35,187 nt of DNA from Spirogloea muscicola (Eukaryota; Streptophyta; Zygnematophyceae; Spirogloeales; Spirogloeaceae), in contig WELB01000024.1 of NCBI GenBank assembly GCA_009602725.1, positions 16,479-51,665 of the forward strand, read 5' to 3'. The stretch's first letter is position 1. Each line of letters starts with the position of its first letter. The notes beneath the pieces are model-generated. The model had not been told where the DNA came from and searched no databases. It worked only from the letters and a program-made list of their open reading frames with translations. Shown piece by piece: positions 1-12,011 of this stretch. The position numbers and the translations under genes are program-made.

Positions 1-15
1 CCACCGCCCCCGGCC

Positions 16-3000
16 ATGAGCAGGCTGTCCTTCCGGCCGCGCCCCTTGGACATCCACAAGCGCCTGCCCATCGTCCGCTCCGTCAAGGAGCTCGACGCCG
101 ACGACGGCGCCGCCGCCGCCGCCGCCGCCGCCGGCATCGGCGGCGGCGGCGGGGCTAGAATCCACGCGGCGACTGACAGTGATGGCGATCAGGTGCTCCA
201 CCGTAGCTTTGCCCCTCTCTGCAGCTGTTGGTCGCCCGCCCGCAGCCGCCAAAGGCTATGCCTCGTCGGAGGCGCCGGCGAGCCGTCGCGAGAGATTTCG
301 GCAACGCTCGTCGACCATGGCCGTCGCCGCCCAGCTGCGGCAGGCCAGCCGTGGAGGCCCTGTGGGCATCGCTCAGGCCGCTCGAGAGCTCGCGGCAGTC
401 CATACTGGCCAGCGAGACGCAGCAGCTTCTGCTGCACACCCGCCGCTTGCTATTTCCCAAACCCTAACCCTGAATAAGAATCCTAACCTTAAGCCCCAGA
501 ACCTTATCCAAGCCGCGCGGGCTCGAGTCACGGCCTGCGCTGCCTCTCCGAGCTCACATGGGTGTGGAGGCCCCAGTTCGAGAGCCTATCCATGCCTTTC
601 CGTCCTAGCTCATGCCCTGCCGCGCCCCGCAGTCGCGCCGCGAGAAGACCCGCAAGACCGTCGGCGACATCCCCATCCCCTACTACGAGGTCGTGCCCAG
701 CTACGAGCGCGACTACACGCCCACCTTCGCCCAGCCCCAGTCCTACGTACGGAGCAAGCCGGGTGCGAATATTCGCCTCTGATGCAGCCCAGTTAGACGT
801 GGAGGGCCCCGTTAGCATCCCACGTTGAGCGAGAAGTGTTAGCTCCGTCGTTCCTACCATTGACCTTGTTGGGGATTTGGCACTCACTGGTGGGCCTGCA
901 GCAGGATTTGGCTACTGTGACACGATGTCATAGAGTACGTCACAGAGACTAGAGCCCATCTTTGCGGAGCAACATCGAGGACTTAGGTCTGCCGCAGCGC
1001 TGGCTCGCTGAGAAGCTCCTTGCTGGCGTGAATGTTTCAGCGAGGTCTGAGGACGGCGCGTACGTGGAGTACGACCTGGACGATGAGGACGAGGACTGGC
1101 TGGACCAGTTCAATGACGAGCGCAAGATTCTGCCCCCCAAGAAGTGCGCACGATCCATTGGACTCCCACCTTTCCGTTCTCGCTCCCAGCTCAGAACGTT
1201 GGAGTCAATCACCGAATGATCACTTGCACCACCAATGATGGGTTCCAGCCAAGGCTCAGATCAAGAGCTCACGTGGCATCCTCCGAGATACTGCCAAAGC
1301 AAATGGGAGTGCAGAACGAACCTGCAAAAGCTTGCCAACATTGCCAGTTGCGTCCACCGATGCCTGTTCTCTTGGGCCATGCCATCTCAATCTCCTGTCT
1401 GATCCGGCTGCGATCTGGCCAACCTGCCAGGTTTGAGTGGATGCTGTATAAGTTGGAGCTTCTGGACCATCGGCAGCGTGAGAAGGCCGGCATTGGGCTG
1501 CTGGTCCTTGGCAACCCCGTGCCCATCATGCTCCAGCGCGAGATGGCGTATGAGGTGGGTCCCTCTTCCTCTCTCTCTCGCATCATCGTGGTCATGCTAG
1601 GCTCCGACTCTGGCCAGCTGACATGGGCCCTTGTGATGTCGGAAGCAAGTTTTCCAATGGCGAAGGCCCTTTGCATGCAGTTGCTTTGGAGCGGGTACCT
1701 CTGACCTTCTTCTGTTACCTGTGCAGATCTTGCGGACGCAGACGACAAGGCAGGCAGTCACGGCGGCCGTGTACGACTACTGGAATGCCAAGGTGTGCGC
1801 TTTCTTTGAGGGCTCACCTTGGCTGACCGTCGCAAGGATGCAGCTCTGCTTTTGAGGGCTGCCTGCACCTGCATAGACAGTTTGAGGCGTCAGTCTTGCT
1901 TATTGGTGGCATGCATTGTCCATTTTGCAGCGGGAAAGGTGGCAGAAGCCCATCCTCAGGCGACTGCAGGTAATGTGGTATCTAATACCAAGCGCTTCTT
2001 AGGAGCCTTTGCATACAGGGGAAAGGTTTGCATCTGCAGACACTTCCCTCTGTGGGGTTTAGCACTGAATTCTGCCACCAGACTGACAAAAGTGATGTGT
2101 TCTCCAGCCTGCACCTTCAAACAACGATACAAATCCGTTCAACGTGTTCCGACCCCGGGAAAGGGTCCACAGGCCTCACACGCGGAGGGTGAGTTTTGGT
2201 ACTTGGTCTAAGAAGCAGACTGTGTCAGCATATACTCTGCAGGCTTACGAATCCTCTCTAGTCTCGCTTTCCTCCACATTATTGCCCGTACTCCTGCCAG
2301 AGTGACGCTGTTGGGAAAGCGCGATGAATGCATCTCGTACACTCATTATTTCTAATCAAGCCTAAACCCTACCCTAAACCCCCTAATTGAAATTTCTATA
2401 CCCCAGACCCTAGACAGACCCTGCTAAGGGTCTCTGGGCAATTGAGTAATGAAGGTGAAAGAAACATTTGGCGTCTACTTTCTTGCAGCTAGGGGTTGGT
2501 GTCCTTGGCTGCAGTCCACATGATTTAGAACCTCCAGTCGCTGATGGCAGAATGACCACAATTTGATCCTTTGCACTTGCAGATGCAGAGGCGGGAGAAT
2601 GATGTCCACTCATTCGAGAAGTTGCGACAGGTCTGATGAATGTCCATGTGAACTACCTGGCATGCTTCCTGCAGTCCACTTACAGTCGTGTTAGACAGAG
2701 TCATTGCTCAGGCTGCCTAAGATTGAAGATTTTGCAACACCAGATCTATCTCATAGTTGCTCGTGTGGATCTTGCGATGAACCTTGTCGTCTCAGGTTCG
2801 AAAGAACCTGGAGGAGGCTAAAATATTGCTCCTTGAGCTCCAACGAGTAAGCACTTATGTTCACGACCTCTCACAAAATCGTGCAAGCAAGTTGGAGAAG
2901 AGGATTGCTTGGATGTTTGGGGATGGATGTCTGTGAGGTAGACCCTCTCAATCATGTTGTCTTCCATCCTGCCTTAGCTTGAAGGACCTGCTATTGATTA

Positions 3001-4104
3001 TCAAGGATTGCCTTTGACTGCTCCAGCGGGAGGCGAAGAAGAAGGAGCTGGTGGAGTGCGAGGTCCAGCTGCAGAGGCTGCATGTGCGGCTGCGGGTATG
3101 GATGCCGAACTCCCTCAAGTGCTGTGCTTGGACCCAACTTCCCACTCTTCTGTAACCTCATTCTAAGCCTTTCTTCACACGCGCTCCACAGCACGACCCG
3201 CGCCTGGCCGAAGACGAGTATGTGGCGCAGCCGCAGTTCAGCATGATGCCGCCGCCGCCGCTGCCACGGAAGCCCACGCTGGCCCGCAGCGACAGCGAGC
3301 ACCTGGAGCGCATGAACGGCCACCTGCTTGGCATGCGCAAGCGGACTCGGCGGCGCAACTTCCCGGGCGCAGGGAGGGGCGGCCGACGGGTGAGCTGGCC
3401 AGTTACCCTCGAACCAAAGAGCAAGAAGTAATAAATAAGCATAACCCCTAACCAAGAAGCATAACCACCGTAACTCCTCTTGAATAAGCATAACCCAACT
3501 TCCAACCTGCAATGCACGTCTTCGGTATCGTGGCCGGGATACGGGCACTTACGTCGGCCATGACCTCATCAAAGAGCTGATGGAATCTCAAGAGTGGCGC
3601 ACGTCTCAGGTGGCGCCACTGGAGCCACTGGAGCCAGTGCTGCTCTTCACGCAGCCGCTCAACCTCAGCCTCCCAGAGGCAGCGCCGCTCGTGCCCCTCA
3701 TGGGCAACACCCACCACAGCAGTGGCGCTGGCGGCTGCAGTGATCCCCTCCGGCGTGCGCCGCAGTGCCTGCGGGGCCGCTTCGGGCGCGGCGGTCGAGT
3801 AATCTTCGACCGCTGGGACGTCCTGTCACGCGCCATGCTGCTGCCCTGCGACAATGGCCACAGCCACTTAGGTTCGTTGCTGACGCAGCCAGCGGCCACT
3901 GCTGCAGCGCCGCGTGCCTCTCCCCCCCTCTCGGGTTGCGCCAGCTTCGAGTCCTTCCCTCAGATGCCACCTCCACACCGATTTGACGCTACGGCCGCCA
4001 CCATCGCCAGATGCTCTTCTCCAGTGCACGACTTGGGAAAGAACATGCTGTTGCTACAGCCAGGGCGGCCTCCGACTGGCTTCGAACAAAGACGTGATTC
4101 GTGA
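16..4104 (+). CDS. EPL1: Enhancer of polycomb-like protein (EPL1/EPC family)
   Basis: EPL1/EPC proteins are scaffold subunits of the NuA4 (Tip60-type) histone H4/H2A acetyltransferase in the nucleus. The start at 16 opens with MSRLSFRPRPLDIHKRLPIV, a typical EPL N-terminus, followed by an Ala/Gly tract from a CCG repeat. Inferred exons: 16-192, 633-746, 953-1143, 1431-1554, 1727-1792, 1931-1969, 2108-2188, 2583-2630, 2796-2846, 3027-3095, 3192-3389 and a last exon from about 3511 to the stop at 4102-4104. Conserved EPL blocks are YERDYTPTFAQPQSY, YVEYDLDDEDEDWL, FEWMLYKLELLDHRQREKAG, RERWQKPILRRLQ, NDTNPFNVFRPRERVHRPH, the coiled-coil-like QRRENDVHSFEKLRQVRKNL, and a C-terminal RGRFGRGGRVIFDRWD. 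Splice phases agree for all introns except the last, which lacks a phase-compatible AG (see findings). The exon 2/3 border (746/953) is the least certain of the others. Confidence 0.9.
2359..2384. repeat. Interstitial telomere-like motif in an EPL intron
   Basis: The intron after 2188 contains CCTAAACCC and CCCTAAACCC separated by a few bases, resembling the plant/algal telomere unit CCCTAAA. A shorter ACCCTAACCC lies at 461-470 in intron 1. Confidence 0.5.
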
Positions 4105-4934
4105 CTGCCATTCTTTGTAAATATTCCTGGCTCGCTGCTGTCATGGTCACCAATACCATTGCTTCATGTGTAGTCGTCATCTGCCTGTGTTGTCCTGGCA
4201 AGTTGCACTTGACTGACAGCAAGACCTATTCTCCAAGCAATGGGGTCTGCTGCCTTTGATACGTGCTAAGGAGAGACATTACTGCATTCTAGCACTCTTG
4301 AAAGGGCGCCTGCTTTCAATACTAAAAGTGCTAACGAATCAATGACTGGCCTTGCTAGCCCAGTGGAAAACGGATAGCTACGAGAAGTTGGATACCAAGT
4401 TCAGATTGGCTACGCCCAGCAAGATCTGCAGCTAACATGTACTTCAGCTACAGCAGTGGTCGGTTGAATAACAGTATTTGGATCCTTTAGAATGACAGGA
4501 GATGTGACTTCCTCCACTCAAATGTTTACACATGTTAGCAGGGATTGCAACAACGAAGACGAGGGAGGCCTCCTGAGCAATCGAGCAGCTCCTGCAGCGA
4601 TTGCCCACTCAGTAGCTGGACATGTCATAAGGCGGCAGATTCCAGACGATGCAGCCATGCAGGATGCCCTATCTGCAAAGTCCACCAAGCAGCTCAAGAG
4701 CCACTACGCCGAAGGCAAAGCAGCTGTTGCTGCTGCCAATGTCCAGGAGGAAGAGAGTCAAGTGTGAGAGCACTTTAAAAAGCACAGGCGGCATAAAAGG
4801 GCAGTGGAGTGGAACCATGTGGGCTGCACTACATAATAAGAGTTTGCCTGGGAGTCTAGGAAGAGAGATTAGAGGATACATCTGTGAGCAAGTCCCACAA
4901 TACCGTAGATCGCATGGTTGACCAGTCCAGTATT
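4105..4934. other. Convergent intergenic region with a 91-codon ORF
   Basis: This lies between the converging 3' ends of EPL and the cation transporter. On the + strand, 4492-4767 is open for 91 codons, with an Ala-rich, charged C-terminal half (for example KSHYAEGKAAVAAANVQEEE). A possible acceptor TTAGCAG precedes an in-frame GATTGC near 4543, so it could be an extra 3' exon of EPL or a chance ORF in a 3' UTR. No family is recognised. Confidence 0.25.
4116..4120 (+). terminator. TGTAA poly(A) motif of EPL
   Basis: TGTAA lies 12 bases after the EPL stop codon. TGTAA is the usual chlorophyte polyadenylation motif. The position fits, but the pentamer is short enough to occur by chance. Confidence 0.4.
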
Positions 4935-7900
4935 TTAGCCAAGACCTACATAAACTCTCTCGTGTGGAGGAGGGGCGCGAGGGTTGCTGGTCTCAATGTC
5001 CACGTGGAGGACCTCAGGTACGAGCCCTTTTATCTCTTTTTCTAGCCGATCCACTTCAGATCCAAGAGCAGTGACTACTTCCTCTCCTGAAGTTGCCACG
5101 TCATGTAGTGCTATCAGATCAATACAGGATTTAACTCTGTTAAAGAATTGGTACAAATAAAAGAAATACGCAAGAATGGATTGGAAGTCTCGCTCAGCCT
5201 ACTTGGTAACTCCTTGTGACGGCGACAAAGAGGATGGGAGCAATAGAGGTTGATGCTTGCAAGCCCAGGCCCCAGATTTGCAACTCACCATAATGGGCCA
5301 TGACCTGATCAAGTTCTTCGTCCCCTGACTTCAGTACTGCACTCCGCACCTGCAGATACTACGATGCGCCGTCATCAGATTGACATTGGAGCCATCCTTC
5401 CGATGGTCTTGGCAAAGACCCCAGACCCTTGTGCGAAGCTAACAACATATGACATCGTTAAAGACTGACCTGGTTATACAGCACGTCCTTGCCAACACGC
5501 CGTAGATGTCGTTGCACTATGATGATGCCATTGAAATCTGCCATACACAGTCCAATATAGTACAATCATCAAACAGTGGACCTATCCATTGAGGGGTGGT
5601 GCACAGCTTGCCAGCCGATGAGGCATTGCCGGCTAGAGTTGTAAAGTCGAGCACCTGCATTTACCTATTTCAGCCTTGAACCTATACGTCCCAGGACCCA
5701 TAACCTCGCTTTTGCAGTCCCAGACATTGTCAACAACCTGAATACATTGCAGAATCATAGAGGCATTACATTGACTGTGACATGTGGTGCATTGGCTACA
5801 GCTTCAGATGTCTTTAATAAAAGATGGGCAAAGAGCTGACACAGACACTAAGTACAAGTACCCCTGGCATGCAGACATCATGGAAGTCCTACCGGATCCT
5901 TCCTCAAGAGCGCAATGATTTTCCGGATATCTGATGGCTCCATAGACTGGCCAAGCAGCGCACGGCGATTCCTTTGAATGAGGAATGCAGCAACCTGCCC
6001 AACCACAGGGGCGCAGGTAAATTTTAGCAGGTTGTAATTGCTGAAAACTCTAGGCTCTTCAGTAGACCGAAAAAGACAAGGCAGCAGTGCCACTTGTCAT
6101 TCATTTGCGTCTATCAGTGGACTCACTGCTCCTAGGAGGCCTCCAATGGCAATGGAGCCAACTCCATCCCAGACTGGGTTTCCAGTGAGTTCCACAGCCA
6201 AGAGGGATGCTGCTGCAATGACGCAACCTGTGACAGCGGCTCCATCCTGGCAAGCAGCGCCGGGTAAGAGTTCACCTCATGCCTTAACAGAAATTTACTC
6301 CTCTCTTAATCAAGTAGGTGAGCTTTGAAGCAGACTCTATGAGCCTTCACATTGGACGCCCAGCACTTCACGCCTCCTCGCATTGCACACCTACATATGA
6401 CATGGTAACAATGGACCTGGTGCACAGATCTTACCTCCATCATGACGGCCACTGCAGCAGGGTCACCACTTCGCCAGAGGTAGTCTCGGAAGGTCATGCC
6501 CTCAGCCTTTGCGCCAGCCTGCACTGCTCTGAATGCCATATGTAGAGATGCTCCTGCACAATCAATTTCGTGCAACAGGATTGGGCCGCAGAAGCTGAAG
6601 AAGGTTGTCAAGATGGACATTGGTCCATACATTACAGTCAATGGCTGGTTGTCGCATACCTTCCATAAGCACTGAGCCTCCAAGAACCAAAGCTGCCATG
6701 TACATGTTCATAACTGGCTGCAAGAAGAGCAGCGCCTTAGGGACAACTTCCCAAAGAGAGATATGCGCATTGACGATCTGCAACTGAGTGGCTAGCCAAC
6801 CTGCTGCATCATGTCGCTCTCAAGTACCAGCAAGAATCTAATGACAAGGGTGACGTAACTTGCACACACTAACCTCTGGATTCCAAAGACTATGAAGCCC
6901 GTGCATGATGGTAACGCCTGAGCCTAAGCAGAAGATGCCTGTTGCGGACACCAATGCCCAGATGAAGCGTTCCTTTGAATAGCCATACCTGTTGCAAGAT
7001 ATCTGCTTCAGAAAGCAAGCAGGGCAACAGCTTGCTGGCCATAGCAGGAAACTTTGACGACGTTGTTGCTAGCTGTGTGCAAGACCAAGAAAGAGGAAAA
7101 GCTTGGCACGCAGCTACATAAAGGACAGCGTTTTGCTCGACTCTGCTCATCAGCTGTCAATCAGGAGCAATACTTTCTGGCAACGTAAGTGGTCGAAGCA
7201 ATGCCAGCCTTACGGATGCTCAAGGTCGGGAGCTCGATTGGAGCTGACAAGTCCGTACCACAGAAGAGACTGTGCAAGGTAAAGAGAAAAGCATTAATAT
7301 GAACAATGGGCCTTGAACTTCTTAGCAAGCCAATGACTTCAAGGCTCGCATTGTATGCATTACTGATGCATTTATGACACACCTGGTTGGCAACATCAGC
7401 AAGAGAGTGGACTGCCTCAGCAGCCATGACGCTGCTCTGTGTTGCCAACCAAACGCCCGCTTTCAAGCTGAAGACAAGGAAGTTGCACCAAAGGGCAACC
7501 ACCACTGCACGCTGGCTGTAGGAGGATGCATGTGACACCAGGAGGTCAGCAACATCACGGTGCGTGGACCCAATCTCATACCGTGGAAGACGGTCCAGCA
7601 TTGCATCCGATTAAGCAGATTCACAGCAGATTGTGCTGGAGGTGACACCTGTGGTCCTTGGCAACCATTCGGTGAGGATGCCTCTCTGAGTGGCGAGTGT
7701 CAGCAGTTGAGCCCTTGACCACCGTGCTGTACGCTGCACTCGAGCTGAGAAGATATTCAAGGGTGCGTTGATTCTCAGATAGACAGTGCGAGCCGCACTC
7801 TCCTGGCGCTCCAATATAGATCTCCAAGAATGCCATTCCTCCCCCGCTCGAGTTGCAAGTCATTCTTGCTCGGCTCCCACTGCCAGTCACTCCATAGCTA

Positions 7901-8488
7901 ATCCAAGCATTGTGAAGCCTCACCTCGAGCCATAGGTGTGATGACAGCCCCCCGAAGCCCGTGCACCATGGTTATTGGGGCCCTGGTGTACTGTGAAGGC
8001 GAGCTTGCGGCACTTCTCGGGAGATATAACGACCCAAGAAAGAGGCTCTCATCCAACTTCAGTGGATCCGTCAGTGTGTGACTCTGCCGCTTGTGCGCGT
8101 TGCCTGCTTCGTGGACCACCGCTTCCACGGAGCTGCTTGGGGCCTCCATGGCTGCAGCACGCCAATCCGGTGCACCATGACAGGAGCCTGACAAGGTGGA
8201 GACACCGATTCTATGCTCGTGCCTCCACCTATCCCTCCAGTCTTGCAGGCTTGAGCTGACAATGGGGCCTGCAGCTCGGTGCCCCTGGCCAGAGGCCGCC
8301 TTGCGGAGCTCCTCGCAGGGGGAGGACCGCCGCTGCCAGTGGAGGAGGCGATCGGCCTCGGAGCTGCGCCTGCGGCCGCTGGCATCGGGCAGGCCAAGGG
8401 CGGGCGGCGAGAGGAGGGCGCGCCGCCGCAGCAGGCCGCGGAAGGCCGCCGCTGCAGACATTGCCCCTCTGCGGAGCGGCAGCCTCAC
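4935..8488 (-). CDS. MTPC4: Cation-efflux (CDF) transporter, MTPC4/SLC30A9-like
   Basis: CDF proteins are membrane divalent-cation/proton antiporters; this subfamily resembles plant METAL TOLERANCE PROTEIN C4 and animal SLC30A9. Phase-consistent exons, 5' to 3': from within about 7601 to 7383, 7269-7214, 6988-6874, 6717-6660, 6553-6435, 6246-6127, 5994-5893, 5737-5665, 5537-5470, 5349-5289, 5086-4935. Visible blocks are SQRAVVVALWCNFLVFSLKA (first membrane helix), AEAVHSLADVANQ with the HxxxD metal-site motif, YGYSKERFIWALVSATGIFC, AEGMTFRDYLWRSGDP, EDGAAVTGCVIAAASLLAVE, AAFLIQRNRRALLGQSMEP, DCKSEVMGPGTYRFKAEI, and the C-terminal EEVVTALGSEVDRLEKEI. The N-terminus is unresolved. GC-rich DNA starting at an ATG at 8488 (or 8461) encodes an Arg/Ala-rich stretch (MSAAAAFRGLLRRRALLSPP) that could be an organelle transit peptide. 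Exons joining it to 7601 were not identified. Confidence 0.88.
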
Positions 8489-8846
8489 TGCAGCTCCGTG
8501 CGGCGGCGGCGGTCGCCGCCGCGCGACGCCGCGCCAATGCGGCCCTCGGATACGCCCGAGGGCCGCCGCGCCTCAGCGGCGGGCNCGCCGCCGTCGCCCT
8601 TGGCCCGGCGGCCGTGACGCAGCCGCCTCGCCGGCTTCGGCGGTCGCGCCCTCGGGGCTCTGCGGCTGACCAGCCTGTGGCCTCAGCACCAGGCGGGTCT
8701 GACATCTGGCCGCCTGTGCCAGCGTCGGCGTCGCTTCGAGCTGTCGCGCTGTCTCAGCCCTCCGCTGGAACAGCTGAGGAGGCCGCTCGAGGCCTCCATG
8801 TCCTCCCCAGCCACTGCGCACGTCCTGCCTGAGTGACTGAGTGACC
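8489..8846. promoter_or_regulatory. Divergent promoter region, transporter / DBR1
   Basis: About 360 bases, strongly GC-rich on the transporter side, separate the putative transporter start (minus strand) from the putative DBR1 start (plus strand). The layout suggests a shared bidirectional promoter. The single ambiguous base at 8585 lies in this GC-rich stretch. No TATA box or other defined element was recognised. Confidence 0.4.
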
Positions 8847-11800
8847 ATGAAGGTCCAAATCAGCACTCGTTATGCTTGATTTGTGCTAGTCAGCTTAGCT
8901 ACCAATGCTAATGGGATCAGCTGCATGCGGGGTAGCAAGGGGCGCTCTAATGCGGACTTACCAGCAGCCGCTCAATCTGCTTGCTCTTCTCGAGACTTTG
9001 AGTTAAATTGCCGTGATGTGCTTGCCGACCCTTCAACCCTAACCACAGTGCGTGACTCCCTTGAGGAGGTCGTAATGAATGGCGAGCTGGCTGGGAACTC
9101 CAAGTTGATGTGACGCACTTGGACGTCTAGGTGACGTTGAGGCTGAAATGACATGTGAACATGCTGGGTACTCCGGTCTTTCAGATTGCCGTGGAGGGCT
9201 GCGCCCATGGCGACTTGGACAACATATACGCCACACTACAGCATTTGGAGCAAGTCGAGAGCATCAAGGTTGACCTCCTCATCTGCTGTGGAGACTTTCA
9301 GGTGACGATTGGCCCCCTTCATGGTCACTAACTGATAAACTGGCTCCAATCATGTCACCATTAAAGCCAGACCCAACACTGTGTAATTGGCAAAATTTTT
9401 GCAGTACTGGCTCCCATCAATCGAGAGGCTGCATTGGGAACTTCTCTTGTCAAGCTGAGTTAGACTCTCACCAATCTGGCCGCCACTGTGCTGACTGTAT
9501 GCTTCAGGCTGTTCGTAACGAGCATGACCTAGAGACAATGGCGTGTCCAGCAAAGTATCGTATGATGAACACATTCTGGAAGTACTACTCAGGAGAAGCA
9601 GTAGCTCCCATTCTGACCATCTTCATTGGCGGCAATCACGAGGCTCAGAACCACCTCTGGGAGCTGTGAGCAGACTGGCCCTTGACCAAGGTCAGCCCCA
9701 TGTCGGATGCTGTGCCATTAGTCCTTTACACTATGTATGAGATTTTCATGGGGCTGTCTTCTGCAGCAGCAGTCATAAACAGGAGACAAGCCCTGATAAG
9801 ACATCCTGCACTTTCTCCAAGAGAGTGGAAATAATGTTACTCTTCTTTGCACTGGCCACTGTGAAGGAGAGGCAGCACATGTATCTCAAAGAATCAAAAT
9901 CACACGCAAGTAGAGAGGTCTCTTACTTAGATGGTGAATGAGGGAGATATAGCCCTACTCACATTTCTGTTGAGTGCTGTCGTATAGAATCCGTCTCATG
10001 ACATGCTCATTGTTGCAGTTTCTATGGGGGTTGGGTGGCTCCCAACATATATTATCTGGGTGCCGCTGGAGTTGTCAAATTTGGTGGCATTCGTGTTGGT
10101 GGGCTGTCAGGAATATACAAACCACAAGATTATCACCAAGGTGAAGCCCCTTCTCCCACTAATACCACGAGGATCAAGATGGGGTGCATGCAATTGTTGA
10201 CTGCTCACAGGTTGCTGGATTGGCATGTATGCACCAGCCAGCCTCTCACCTTCTTGATGTATGTGCTTCTCCAAACACAGGGCACCATGAGCATCCACCT
10301 TATGACTATCAGAGTATGAGGAGCAGCTACCACATACGATCCTTTGATGTTGGCAAGCTGAAGCTTCTGAAGGAACCCATTGACATCTTTGTATCCCACG
10401 ACTGGCCTAACGGCATATGGGAGCATGGGAATGTGCAAGAGCTTGTCCGACGTAAGCCCTTCTTCAAAAACGATGTAAGTGACACTATCCTGAGCATATT
10501 AGCAAAGGCCTTGCAGCAATAACAATAGCTCGGACTTCCTACTTATGTCACAAGGTTCCACTCCAGTCGACTAAGCTTCTTACACAGAAAGTATTACTGC
10601 TTTGTATACAGACAATACGATTAATGAGCTTGTCGAGACGCAGATTGACTCCGGACGCCTGGGGAGCCAGCCAAGTAGCGGATTGCTGCATCATCTACAG
10701 CCCTCCTACTGGTTCTCAGCGCACCTCCACGTCAAGTTTGCGGCCGCTGTGAGACATCCATCTGGTCGGTTGACCAAGTTCTTGGCACTGGACAAGTGCC
10801 TGCCAAACCGCAACTTCCTGCAGGCAAGTATTCTCATTGTGTCCGCCATTCTTCATCTCAGCACCTTATCCAAGAAAGCACATTTCTCCTATTATCTTTG
10901 TCCAATATTAAGAAAGGCTGGTTGATATGCTGATAACAAAGCCCACTGTGCAGGTGGTGGACTTTTCGCAAGCACAGGGTCCCCTTGAGCTGCACTATGA
11001 TGAGGAGTGGCTTGCTGTTACTAAGGCTTGTCATCCTTTTCTGCCTTTGTCAAGGGCCCGATACCAGCAACCTCAGTGCGTGCAGTCAACCAACCCTGCC
11101 GTGCGTCAATTGACAGATGCCTTCACAGCTCAACATATCAAAATCTGGAACGCAGTTGGTTGCGCAGCGCACTGTTGCCCATGACTGGAGTATGCTCTGC
11201 TCTTACTCCTCTCTTGTGTCGACCTTGGCAGCGTTCCAGATCTGGCCTCTCATAGGGCTTGGGTCCAGGAGAGAATAGCGAATGTAGGATCAGCAATTCC
11301 ATGCAACTTCACACGGACTGCTCCAGCTTATAGGCCTCAGGAGTCATTGATTATATCCAGCAACAGAGTCATCTCAGCCAATGGTGCAATACCTGTCTCA
11401 CCATTAGTATCTGTTCTGAACTTTGGGAAAATTCAGCTGTATCCGAAAGCAACCAAGCAAATACAGAGAGTCAGTGGACTCTACCGGGGCACCACATTAT
11501 TTCCTCATGGCGTGAAGTTCACTGCAGACAGGCAGGTTGGCTTACCTCTTCCTGCATGTCATCTGTGCAGGCCATGCAAGGAACCTTCAAATGCTAGACT
11601 TCCTGGAGCTGCTAGGGTTGCCGAACATTTTCAATGGAGATTCTCAGTCCACATCACAACAATCAGGTGACTGCGTACTGTCTGCAACTAGTCTAGTATC
11701 TGAGCTTGCACCAGCCAATGTGGAGTGTGCCACTGTAAGTCAATGTCCGGCTTATCTTAGGCTACTCAAGCGATGATGGTCACAAGGGCGTGATTACCTT

Positions 11801-12011
11801 GATGACCATCTGCATATATAATAAAGTTCAATCATGTAACTTTCTTTGGGATTTCAAGGGTGTTGTTAGCAATGTGCTCCTGCCAGTACTGATGACTATG
11901 ACAAGGGCCCTCCCTCCAATTGTCCTGGTAGTCATCCATGCAGGAAGTGAAGGTGATACGAATCCCGAAGAAGTTGAGCTGCCAGAGGAAGACGAGAGTG
12001 CAGATTATTAA
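8847..12011 (+). CDS. DBR1: RNA lariat debranching enzyme
   Basis: DBR1 hydrolyses the 2'-5' bond at the branch point of excised intron lariats so that they can be degraded. Inferred exons: 8847-8852 (ATGAAG), 9185-9301, 9508-9665, 10019-10140, 10281-10474, 10644-10823, 10954-11075, 11232-11383, 11571-11666, 11944-12011. All phases agree and give 404 residues, close to the usual 400-540. Metallophosphoesterase motifs are all present: [10 protein letters not shown] (Cys-x-His), [44 protein letters not shown] and [13 protein letters not shown]. The C-terminal DBR1 domain shows [43 protein letters not shown] and an acidic [12 protein letters not shown] tail. The intron after 10823 is of GC-AG type. 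The 6-nt first coding exon and the donor at 11383 are the least certain borders. Confidence 0.93.
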
